Positions 56,330 through 64,000 of a stretch of 64,000 nt of DNA are shown here, piece after piece. Source of the stretch: Limnanthes douglasii subsp. nivea (Eukaryota; Streptophyta; Magnoliopsida; Brassicales; Limnanthaceae); assembly GCA_036936605.1 (NCBI GenBank), contig JAUPFV010000002.1, positions 165,532,813 to 165,596,812 of the forward strand, in the 5' to 3' direction. How positions within the stretch are numbered: the stretch's first letter is position 1; the number at the start of each line of letters is the position of its first letter. The position numbers were made by a program, and so were the translations under genes. Below the pieces are notes generated by a model. It made no database searches, was not told the DNA's origin, and saw only the letters and a program-made list of their open reading frames with translations.

Positions 56330-56345
56330 CATAAGAACTAGGGGG
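56330..56345 (+). other. Polypurine tract of element L
   Basis: AAGAACTAGGGGG immediately before the 3' LTR; the primer for plus-strand cDNA synthesis. Element P has the same AAGAACTAGGGGG on the minus strand (about 62,830-62,842). Confidence 0.7.
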
Positions 56346-56651
56346 TACTAATAAGGATATGAAATGTTAAGGGCCTAAATGTAATATAATTAAAGTTATA
56401 TGTAATAAATTGTATAGTTGAAAGAGAGTATTTAAACTGCTTTTAAATATAAGGGGGTAAAGGGAAATTTACCCCTTAGTATAACTAATTCTGTTATACT
56501 AAGTCTAATTCGCCTATAAATGAAGGTTAAAGCAATAAATAAACGGTGACGATTTTTTATTTGAAAATGCTTCTTTTATATTTTAATTTCTCTCTCTAAA
56601 ACTAACATTATCTTTACTTTCTCTCTCAAGAAACCAGATTCATACTTAATA
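56346..56651 (+). repeat. 3' LTR of element L
   Basis: Starts TACTAATAAGG after the polypurine tract (the expected terminal TG appears mutated) and ends CTTAATA where the 5' LTR has TTTAACA. TATA region CGCCTATAAATGAAGG at 56,511-56,526. By eye about 85-90% like the 5' LTR, so the element is old. Confidence 0.8.
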
Positions 56652-57344
56652 ACGGGCGCGAAGTATTCTTTTAAAAATAAGGGATTTTGAAATCTAAATC
56701 TATCTCATTTTTTGTGATGTTATTTACTTTCTCTTTCTATTTACCATCCTTTTCGGCGCCATCTGGATCAGTTAAGTGACTGTAATGATCCAATAGCGGT
56801 TATCAGAGCATGTTAATAGCCAATTTAGTATGTGTTGAATAGAGCTACTGGTGGTTGGGGATTTAAGGCGATCAACTAGTTCAGGAAAAACTATCTAGAT
56901 GGTCTCTTGTGAAACCTAACACCGGCCCCTAGTACCTCTAAAAAGACAAAAGTATAAATCGTTTGAGTTTTGAATATTCATTTTAAAGATACATAATCTA
57001 CAACAAAGACGACGGTGATTTAAGAACTAACTTGTAATGGGTTTAGGTTGAAATTGGCACTATAATCTAGTGGTGGGATTTCAATCATAAATAACACATT
57101 ACTTAAAATTACACGCATCATAAGAAAAGAAGCGGCACACTTCTTCATTCTCAACATGTTATCATTGTGTCAGAACCCGATGACAAACGCACTGCCCAAT
57201 TATGACACATGTTATGAGAACACTGACACTCTATCACGCTACTAGCTTTCACACTAAACTACCAGGCTAGTTTCACTCTAGAGACTTGAATCACAACATA
57301 TGTTTTGCCCAATTTGTTTATTCCATTTAATATATTTTTTAAGC
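56652..57344. other. Gene-free stretch
   Basis: No open frame with recognisable motifs. GGTTATCAGAGCATG at about 56,798-56,812 resembles an initiator-Met primer site (TGGTATCAGAGCA) with an insertion, preceded by CTTTTCGGCGCC, so this may be the edge of a further degraded LTR element, but no coding trace supports it. Confidence 0.3.
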
Positions 57345-58045
57345 TACTCAATGGACTATGAGGGAGACCTTATAAGGTCTCCATTATCGGACGAGGTACC
57401 GTTGCAAAATATGTGGTTATAAAGCAATAAATCGAGCATCGTGGGTACTTGAAGACATCAGTATATCGCCACAACACCGAGGGAATCCCGTGTTATACCG
57501 AGATCACTTACGAGTAGCGTACAAACATTATAACTGAAAATTAAACTTAGGCTCGCCCACAAGACATGACCGAGGTGGTCTTGAGACTATAGGCCGGAGG
57601 GTGTTGAAACCTTAACATCACTGTTCTTAACCAAACAATCAGACTAAGTGTTTATAAAGTGATGGAACCGACATAACCAACGTAACCTGACCGAGCAAAT
57701 ATGACATGGAAAGACCAACGTAATCTAATCGAGGCATGTCAAAGCGGTAACCTAACCAAGTAGAGGCCACATGAAAAGTATAGCGAATTACCAATAAAAA
57801 GCCTTAAAGAGAGTCAAAAGTTATTCAAAGCAACTTATGACTAAGGAACCAACGTAACTGGCCATAACTAAAGTAATGGCTGTAAATTTAAGTCCACGAT
57901 CATGATTAGTGGAACTATATACGTAGTGGGAGAGAGAAAACACACAGTAAATTGTATAAATAGGATCGTGATTATGTAAAACATATCTTTTTGTTTTATC
58001 AATAAACTACTATTTGGCATATATTTGTCGAATTTTGCCTTAACA
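57345..58045 (+). repeat. LTR of element J
   Basis: Ends GCCTTAACA (58,037-58,045) with the U5 block AATAAACTACTATTTGGC of the D/H/I family. ACCGAGCA at 57,690-57,697; TATA region TTGTATAAATAGGATCG (57,951-57,967). A 20-bp perfect palindrome lies at 57,363-57,382. The start is approximate. A degraded primer site may follow (AGAGGCCAATAAAATAATGGG). Confidence 0.6.
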
Positions 58046-58072
58046 AAGAGGCCAATAAAATAATGGGCAGCT

Positions 58073-58480
58073 CGAACAGATAGAGGATCAAGTATGTTGG
58101 GTTGTCGGTAGAAATTTACTTACTCTCCCTCCCTCTTCAGATACTCAATTTACTAGGAAATATGTTTTGATTTCAACGTATTAAACAACAAAGTTGAGTA
58201 TGAGGTAGAAATTGTTGGGCGAACAATTTCCCAAATATGGGTGACAAAAGAGTTCGATCGAACAACGACTCGCATTTTCTCATACATAAAGCTCAGAGTC
58301 AAATTCGAAGCAAGGAATGAACAGTTGGTTAAATATTTGCAAGTACTGAAATAGATATTTGTTTTTCAAGTATGTGGAGTATGAACATGTGTCGATGACT
58401 GAAAATTTGATGGTTGATTCTCTAGATACTATTGCATACTCTGATGTGTATCCCTAGATTTTGATACAAGAATGTCCTTC
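58073..58480 (+). pseudogene. Second RNase H relic, element J
   Basis: RTDRGSSMLGC (58,075-58,107) is the first-Asp block; NVLNNKVEYEVEIVGRTISQ (58,175-58,235) is the Glu block; KFEARNEQLVKYLQVLK and ENLMVDSLDTIAYSDVYP (58,405-58,457) end the domain. It is closer to elements G and L than to D/H/I. Gag, protease, RT and first RNase H are missing between the LTR and this point. Confidence 0.65.
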
Positions 58481-59660
58481 AATAACAAAAATCTTGGAAG
58501 TGTGAATGAGTATTGAGAAAAGTTTCCACGTTTCCACAATAACAAGCCAAGATTGGTGGCATAAAACCAAAGAGTTTATTATTATTGGAATTCTTCCTAT
58601 GAACAAATATTAGCTAAGAGGTTGAAGTTTAGAGCACAAGGTTTTTTAGTCCTAAGGGATGTCCTCTATAATAAATCCTTTAGTATGCCTCTATTGCGAT
58701 CTGAATTACACGAAAGGGAAGGCTATGTCCATTGTGGCTATAAAGCTTTAACTAGAAGAGTTTTATTAGCAAGATATAATTGGTCTCCATCATTATAGAT
58801 GCTACAAAATTAGTTAAACGATGTGATATATGCCAAAGGTTTGGAAATTTAATACAAGTGCTACCAGTCGCTTTGGAATAAATATATGAAGCGATACCAT
58901 TCGATGAATGGGGGGTTGATGTAATGGGACTCCTACCAATGGCGTCTGGAGGGTGTCGAGTAATGGGACTCCTACCAAGTTGCACTCTCTCTGAAATACC
59001 TTCAAAGAAGTGATCAAGTTTATTTTCTCCACTATATGTCTCAGATTTACGATCCTTAGAATTAGTACAGCATAAAATGGTTCTCAATTTGAAAATAGAG
59101 ACAATCAAACTTTTTGTACTTCCATGGGAATTCGACATTGTTTCTCTTCACCCATTTAACCTCAATTCAATAGGAAAATAGAGGTTGTTAACAAAATATT
59201 ATGATGGGTCTAAAAAATAATTTAGAAAGAAGGAAAGGGAAATGACCAAGTAACATGCAATAAGTATTGTGGTCTTATCGAACTACTCCACAAACTGCCA
59301 CTCAAGAATCTCATGTTTCCTTGGTCTGTGGGATAGATGTGGTAACACCAATTAAATCTAACCTACCATATTTCTAAATTTAAAACTAGTCCTAGGAGGA
59401 TAATGATACCTATAAGAGCTCAATTAGACTTGGTTGAAGAAAAATGAATCAAAGCTCACTTAAGAACTATGTGTTATCAAGGTTTGATGAGAAATAGGTA
59501 TGCATCTAAAATTCAAAGAAGAGAGTTCGAAATGGAAGACAAAGTTTTGAAGAAATTATTGTTACACACCAAAGGCAAAAAATTGGAAAGGTAACACCGA
59601 ATTGGAAAGGTACCACAAAGGCATCCATGGGATGTTGAACACTTAAGACTCCATCTTGAG
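58481..59660 (+). pseudogene. Integrase relic, element J
   Basis: ILAKRLKFRAQGFLVLRDVL and MPLLRSELHEREGYVHCGYK (58,605-58,742; H-x-H), VLLARYNWSPSL, KRCDICQRFGN (58,815-58,850; C-x2-C), EWGVDVMGLLPMASGGCRVM (58,908-58,965), then a jump that duplicates VMGLLP and deletes the first Asp. HFTQFNRKIEVVN-like Glu block at about 59,150-59,190, QTATQESHVSLVCGIDVV (59,292-59,345), KLTPNWKG and HPWDVEHLRLHLELL (59,620-59,665). Many stops. Confidence 0.7.
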
Positions 59661-59699
59661 TTGTTGAATAATATGTTTATTCTATTTACATTGTTTTTT

Positions 59700-59904
59700 T
59701 ATCCATGTCAATATTTGAGGAACATACTTTTTCCTACCCTAGTGGCGTGGGGAGGTTTTAATGAGGTGTTTCAATTATTTCAATCTATCACATTTGCCTT
59801 GAACAAATTCTTATATCATTTATTTAATTCAATTGTTCTACATACCTTCGAATGGATTACCTACAAATACTCAAAGTTTTCATTATATAACTTCTAATGT
59901 ATTA
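59700..59904 (+). other. Post-pol region of element J
   Basis: ACATACTTTTTCCTACCCT, TGGCGTGG and GGAGGTTTTAATGAGG (59,751-59,766) match the post-pol block of element G almost base for base over about 45 bp. The open frame 59,661-59,897 has no recognisable protein motif and is probably incidental. Confidence 0.55.
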
Positions 59905-60397
59905 TTGATGACGACAAATAGGAGGGAAAAAACTGACGGTTGCAAGAACTTAAAAGAGAAAATAAAAATAGTAGGTTAAATCCTACCATAGGTTAGAGAG
60001 AAAAAATACTCATAAAAATAATCTCAAAATTCAATTAATCAAACTTTATTTGAAATAGAGTTTGAGAGTCTTTTTATAGAAGTACTTGAAATCCTTCAAA
60101 AAAAACTAAAAAACGTTCACCGGATAATAAGATAAAGCCCAACCTAATTTCAAAGAGAGAGTATTTGAAATAAATCCAACAAAATAGAAAATTGCTGAAA
60201 AGACACAAAAAAAGCTAAAAGAATAAATAAACGTTGGAATTTTGTACTTGAACTTCATCACTCAGCTACGCCCCGTGATGCTTCCGAAATTTTATGGGCT
60301 TCTCAACGCGTTCGATTTAAGCAGTCGCAACTACTAACTATAATAACCGAGCCCTAAATAATGGTAATTTTTAGTTTTCCAAAAGTTTCATATAGCT
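59905..60397 (-). repeat. Possible LTR of a minus-strand chromovirus
   Basis: On minus, ACTTCTATAAAAAGACTCTC (TATA-like, 60,068-60,087) followed by a pyrimidine-rich stretch and an end near GTCGTCATCA fits an LTR. It lies just downstream of the integrase tail at 60,410-60,743. No second copy is in the window to confirm boundaries. Confidence 0.35.
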
Positions 60398-60409
60398 ATG
60401 GGCTTGTGC

Positions 60410-60743
60410 AACTACATTATTCTCTCATTCTTGAGAATCATTCGCCCACGAATTATCATAGTCATCTTCATCAGATCGTCGGTAAAAGACACCAGGTGCT
60501 TCACGTCAAAGATGTCGTGGGTCCTCATGTGGTTTGGTAGCTTTAGCCTACATGCATTGCGATTATTTCAACGATTCCAAATAGACCCATTTTACTTGCT
60601 ACTAATTTGTTGTACTGATGGACATGATAGTGATCCCTGGTCAAAACAGACGATACAATGTCCCCTACGTAAAACTTCATCAGTCGGTGCTTCTTAGTTT
60701 GTGAGTAATAATGAGTAAAAACCTTTATGGATGACACTTTCAC
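60410..60743 (-). pseudogene. Chromovirus-type integrase C-terminal fragment
   Basis: Read on minus: HRLMKFYVGDIVSSVLTRDH, YNKLVASKMGLFGIVEIIA (60,560-60,690), then after a frameshift LPNHMRTHDIFDVKHLVSFT (60,480-60,545). This is the K-x-G-P/L-F...L-P-x-H-x-R-T-x-x-x-F-x-V-K-H-L region that ends Ty3/gypsy integrases and is unlike the Tat integrases or the CRM-like one here, so it is a third lineage. Only about 110 codons remain. Confidence 0.6.
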
Positions 60744-60744
60744 G

Positions 60745-60905
60745 AAATAAAAATGAAGCTATTTTGAAAGAGGTAGACATATTGTTAGATATAAAGCATA
60801 TAAAAAAGTCAAAATGGATAACCAATAAATTTTTGGTTAAGAAGAATAATGAAAATGGGAAATGTGTGCTCATTTTCCTAACCTAAACCATGCATTCTCA
60901 AATGA
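60745..60905 (+). pseudogene. Reverse transcriptase N-terminal relic, element K
   Basis: NEAILKEVDILLDIKHIKKS (60,755-60,815) and KFLVKKNNENGKCVLIF (60,830-60,875) correspond to the EVDRLTKMGHIKES and LVKKNNGNGECVLI blocks at 16,040-16,160. The catalytic part is gone. Confidence 0.6.
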
Positions 60906-60926
60906 TATTTTCTTTAACATCTGATT

Positions 60927-61036
60927 CATCAATCGGTTTATATAATAGTTTGACGTGTATTCTTACTCATAATATAATCATCATCAATCAGTTCATATAA
61001 TAGTTTGATGTGTATTCTTACTCATAATATAACCTA
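60927..61036 (+). repeat. 55-bp tandem duplication in K
   Basis: CATCAATCGGTTTATATAAT (60,927) and CATCAATCAGTTCATATAAT (60,982) begin two copies of a 55-bp unit ending CTTACTCATAATATAA, with three visible differences. AACCTAAACCATGCAT also occurs on either side (about 60,880 and 61,030). Confidence 0.85.
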
Positions 61037-61179
61037 AACCATGCATCTACGTGATACCAAATATGTAATGTTTGGTGATTTCCTCTAGAGAAAAGTGCTA
61101 GGAGACCATTTAAGGGATCAGTGTGACGATATTCCAGAAACATATTGTGAGCATAAAAGGTTGATGAAAAGATTTTTTT

Positions 61180-61800
61180 TATTTAAAAACTATTAACCAG
61201 CATTGATTATGGTAAAAATTAGTACAAACTTGTGATCCATGTTAACACTTTGAAAATACAACACATTTATCTAGTTAAGCTTTTGGATACAATGTCACTC
61301 CTTGCATGTTTGATTGATAGGGCATTGATTTAGCAGATCCGTTAAAAAAATACTAGCTTATATCAATTTTTTATAGTTGTTGTGGAGTACTTTACTAAAT
61401 GGGTATAAGAAACTCCTTTAGCAAAAACTCATTCCCGATAAGTTTATGAGTTTCTTCAAATAAGTCGTTTAAACCAATATAGAAAGCCGAAGATACTTAA
61501 TCAAAACGTTGTGAACAATATGATTATAGTATATTGCTAAAAATATGGAATAGAACAACACTTTTTCATTCCTTATTACTCATAAGCTAAAAGTCAAGTA
61601 TAAGTTACAAATCTAACCATATTGACTGATATTAAATAAAATCTTAAAATTGCTAAAGGAGATTAACCATATATTTGTATGGAGTGTTAGGATGATACCA
61701 AACTACCCATAAGGAATATACTAATAAAAATTATTATTTACGTGGTTTAAAAGATCAAAACTGTTGTTGCAGCCAATGTATTTATTCGCATTCATCATAT
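61180..61800 (+). pseudogene. Integrase core relic, element K
   Basis: GIDLADPL (61,323-61,347), VVVEYFTKWV (61,377-61,407; first Asp changed to Glu), KTHSR...KFMSFF, then NNMIIVYC-x-KYGIEQHFFI and PYYS-x-AKSQV (61,512-61,600). Heavily stopped, in Tat order. No zinc domain can be recognised upstream. Confidence 0.55.
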
Positions 61801-62395
61801 TCACTTTTATTCATTAAAATAAAATAATTTTAAAAAATGGGCAAGTATTGATTTGTTAAACGAGCGTTATTGGCCAACTCAAGTACAATTAGAACATTAG
61901 AAAGAGGTTAATAAAAAGCATATATAATTTGTTATTATATATGCTTGTAATTATCAAATTGGTTTTTATATGCTGTAACATATTATAATTCTAGGGTTTG
62001 ACATTATAATTCTAGTGTTCCTATGTATCATGTTTACTTTCTTTTAAAATGATATAGGCGGTAACATATTAGTGTATTAAATAGAATTGGACTGAGTGTG
62101 ACATAGCCATATAATCGAGGTAAGGTAATAGTGGTCTGTTCTTTAAGTTTCTAACTCTCTTAGCCAAGGCTTTCATTTTCTCCTGAAATTCATCAAATAA
62201 AACATTATCGACTATGTCGGATGATATATTAATGGATATATTGACAACAAACCCTCTTTCTTTTTCGACAACTTTTGGGCTTTGATAATTATCTGCAGCC
62301 TAAGAAAATGCTAAAAAAGTGGTTCCTTTTATAATAAACTAATCATTAAACTTGCTTTCATTTATAATAGAAAATTATATTTAAGCTTATAAGCT
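61801..62395. other. AT-rich gene-free stretch with a hairpin
   Basis: No supportable coding. A perfect 12-bp inverted repeat, AAGCATATATAA (61,916-61,927) and its complement (61,935-61,946), has a 7-base loop. A TTATAATTCTAG(G/T)GTT pair is directly repeated near 61,982-62,020. Confidence 0.4.
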
Positions 62396-62494
62396 TTAAA
62401 TGGAGGATCTCATCTTGAGATGGTCTTTGAAGGAATAAAGGATAAGAATGCATGGAAATTGACTCCAAATTGGGAAGAATCGTATCTGGTGTGG
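62396..62494 (+). pseudogene. Integrase C-terminal relic, element K
   Basis: DKNAWKLTPNWEESYLVWMN (62,437-62,497) matches the KLALNWEGPYEVSE block of element G (18,865-18,905). It is cut by the LTR of element P. Confidence 0.6.
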
Positions 62495-62836
62495 ATGAAT
62501 CTTGATTCTAGGGAGAGATTAATAAAGATTGATTTTTTAGAGAGAAAGTTAAGTAAATAAGATAGTTCACGTAAGAGAAAGTCTTATGTCATTCAATTCA
62601 GTCCATGCCTTTATATATAAACAAACATTCAATTTAGCTCTTGCCTTTATATATAGGCAAACAGACTTAGAATAACTGAAGTTGTTACAAAATTGGTTTA
62701 GATACACTTTAACCCCCTATCCTTAAAACTAGACCAAAATTTGTGCAATAAATTTATAATTTTTCGTACAAGACTTTAATTATTATATTTTAGTCCTCAA
62801 TAGTTTTATATCATTATCAGTAGCCCCCTAGTTCTT
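62495..62836 (-). repeat. 3' LTR of element P (L family), minus orientation
   Basis: On minus it follows the AAGAACTAGGGGG tract and shares GATAATGATAT, TCTAAGTCTG, CCTATATATAAAGGC and CTTTCTCTCT with the L LTRs. It contains two adjacent 36-bp units (62,590-62,625 and 62,626-62,661), each with a TTATATATAA-type TATA box. Confidence 0.65.
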
Positions 62837-62842
62837 ATGAAA
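62830..62842 (-). other. Polypurine tract of element P
   Basis: CCCCCTAGTTCTT on plus, that is AAGAACTAGGGGG on minus, identical to the tract at 56,330-56,345. Confidence 0.65.
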
Positions 62843-63185
62843 ATAAGTGAATGAGAAAAAAAAATTCATCGAAAATCCTTGACAGTAGAAAATAACACCT
62901 CTTGCCAAAGACCCGTTTTGCTTTCAATTGATTAATCCATTTCACAACATCGATTGTCCTCGGATCATAGCAAACTTCTGTTAATCACTTCGAATATTTA
63001 CATATGAAAACCCTCCCAATGGTCATAAACGTTCGAAGTGAAAATCTTAGAGAGTAATGATGCCATAAGCACTAGGTCTGCAACTAGGCTTGTCATGTGA
63101 TAGTTGTCAAAATTTTATTCTTTACGTAACTGCTTGGAATTCTGTCCAATAGATTCCTCCAACTCTTCCCTTTCTCGTTCCCTTA

Positions 63186-63350
63186 ACTCTTTCCATAAAT
63201 ACTCATCTATGTTATAGTTTGTTTCACAAACATATTTCTAGAGAGAGACTCTACTTACACTTGAGATTTATTGGTTATCTTCATCTGAATCTTCAACATT
63301 TATCAACTTTCGCCGGAAATCTCCAAATCCACCATCCATCATTCAATTGA
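63186..63350 (+). promoter_or_regulatory. Promoter and leader of the P extra ORF (antisense to element P)
   Basis: CCATAAATACTCATC (63,193-63,207) is a TATA-like box, followed by CACTTGAGATTTATTGG (63,261-63,277) and TTTCGCCGGAAATCTCC (63,308-63,324). The same series is on the minus strand of element L (55,690-55,830). The ORF itself is cut off at about 63,350 by the next LTR. Confidence 0.5.
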
Positions 63351-63399
63351 GTTTACCAGGAAAGCATCCAAAACTCAAAAATCCAAGAACTAAAAACCT

Positions 63400-64000
63400 A
63401 GAAAATTACATTTATGTAGGGTTTCTCCCCTAAAAGCCGGAAAACTCCAAATCCACCACCCATCCTTCAAATGAGTTACATTTATTTAGGGTTTCTCCCA
63501 TATTGATATCTTTTTCCGGTTCATTGGCGGTTACAATGACCATTATTCCCACTTACGGCACTCGTAACTCCATTTACATCAAGAAGCCTATATTTATGGC
63601 TAAATTATTAAATGGTTTGATTAAGACTTATAGTGGCATTAAGTCACATTTCAAACCGTTTCTTTTTTAAGACGTACTCATTTCCATTGAGCGCATGCTT
63701 GATCGAGCACAGTTTAGCAACTTCTTCACTCCATCTTACTGCTCGGCTTTGGAAGCGTGCTAGTCCGAGCGATACCTGCTCGGTTATTCTTATTCAGCTC
63801 TTCTTTAACATATTCGGATCGCTAATGTGTTCGTACAACTTGTTCATTTTTACCTTCCTTTATCGATTACAGATCTACTCTTTATTATGCTCGACTGCTT
63901 CCTTGTTGTGTATTTATATTATTTTCAAGCTCGGGCTCCTCTTTTGCACTCTCACCATATTTATTTGCTCGACGTTTCCTTTTTCCTATCCGGGGAATAC
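63400..64000 (-). repeat. LTR of element N (D/H family), continues beyond window
   Basis: AGTTACATTTATTTAGGGTTTCTCCC and GTTACAATGACCATTAT, then CTCCATTTACA...GCCTATATTTAT match the H LTR at 37,573-37,705. TGCTCGGT at 63,777-63,784, TATCCGGGGAATAC at the window end matches 38,117-38,130. The innermost 60 bp and primer site are missing, replaced by the P leader with a small local duplication. Confidence 0.65.

Larger units (their letters stand above)
47758..56651 (+). mobile_element. Tat-type Ty3/gypsy element L with two LTRs
   Basis: The only Tat-lineage element in the window with both LTRs (47,758-48,036 and 56,346-56,651). Between them lie a primer site, gag, a heavily deleted protease, RT, two RNases H, integrase start, an 0.85-kb tandem duplication, an antisense extra ORF with its own promoter region, and a polypurine tract. 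LTRs are short (about 0.3 kb). Target-site duplication cannot be checked because the left end is truncated. All coding parts are broken. Confidence 0.8.

Noticed and set aside
56798..56812. Copia-type element start based on a TATCAGAGCA word
   Set aside because: A single short word with an insertion and no coding evidence nearby is not enough to call an element.
1..64000. tRNA, rRNA, CRISPR arrays, bacterial operons, DNA transposon transposases
   Set aside because: No cloverleaf, rRNA core, regular spaced repeat array or DDE transposase outside retroviral-type integrases was seen; the tRNA-like words are primer-binding sites.

Overview
This window looks like intergenic, repeat-dense nuclear DNA of a flowering plant, probably a eudicot, with no recognisable host gene. 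Nearly every coding trace belongs to LTR retrotransposons of the Ty3/gypsy superfamily. The evidence for a plant is the pair of element lineages present (Tat/Ogre-Retand-like elements with a second RNase H, and a CRM-like chromovirus), the primer-binding sites complementary to plant tRNA 3' ends, and the plant-specific gypsy-type extra-ORF protein (Pfam PF04195-like). Almost every reading frame is broken by stops and indels, so nearly all coding calls are pseudogenes. The species cannot be named from the sequence.

Layout. For convenience the element pieces carry letters. A (1-478): tail of a Tat element, antisense extra ORF plus start of its LTR. B (480-1940, minus): gag start, primer site and LTR. 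C (about 2.1-4.1 kb): relic reverse transcriptase and antisense extra ORF. D (about 5.1-9.6 kb, plus): LTR, gag, protease, RT, RNase H. E (9.67-10.44 kb): deleted gag. F (10.44-12.88 kb, minus): protease to second RNase H. G (12.89-20.97 kb, plus): the best preserved Tat element, gag through integrase, then an antisense coiled-coil extra ORF. The CRM-like tandem (20,975-31,025) sits inside that extra ORF: LTR, internal region, LTR, second internal region truncated in integrase. H (31.0-38.17 kb, minus, its extra ORF on plus). I (38.17-45.19 kb, plus) with antisense extra ORF and 3' LTR. M (45.5-47.76 kb): another antisense extra ORF. L (47.76-56.65 kb, plus): Tat element with both short LTRs. 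J (57.3-59.8 kb, plus): LTR plus second RNase H and integrase. A short minus-strand chromovirus integrase tail (60.4-60.74 kb). K (60.75-62.5 kb): very decayed RT and integrase. P (62.5-63.35 kb, minus): 3' end of an L-type element. N (63.4-64.0 kb, minus): start of another LTR that runs off the window.

How the parts relate. In each Tat element Gag forms the particle, protease cuts the polyprotein, RT with the two RNases H makes cDNA from a tRNA primer, and integrase inserts it. The extra ORF between pol and the 3' LTR is transcribed opposite to the element and in family L has its own conserved TATA-like promoter region. The CRM-like element differs: it uses the initiator-Met tRNA primer site, and its polyprotein C-terminus is encoded inside the 3' LTR.

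The most interesting points are the recurrent antisense, apparently intron-containing extra ORF with an internal promoter, the coding overlap with the CRM-like LTR, the LTR-internal-LTR-internal tandem, a short post-pol sequence block shared by two lineages, and a TGCTCGGT motif recurring in LTRs of one Tat family.
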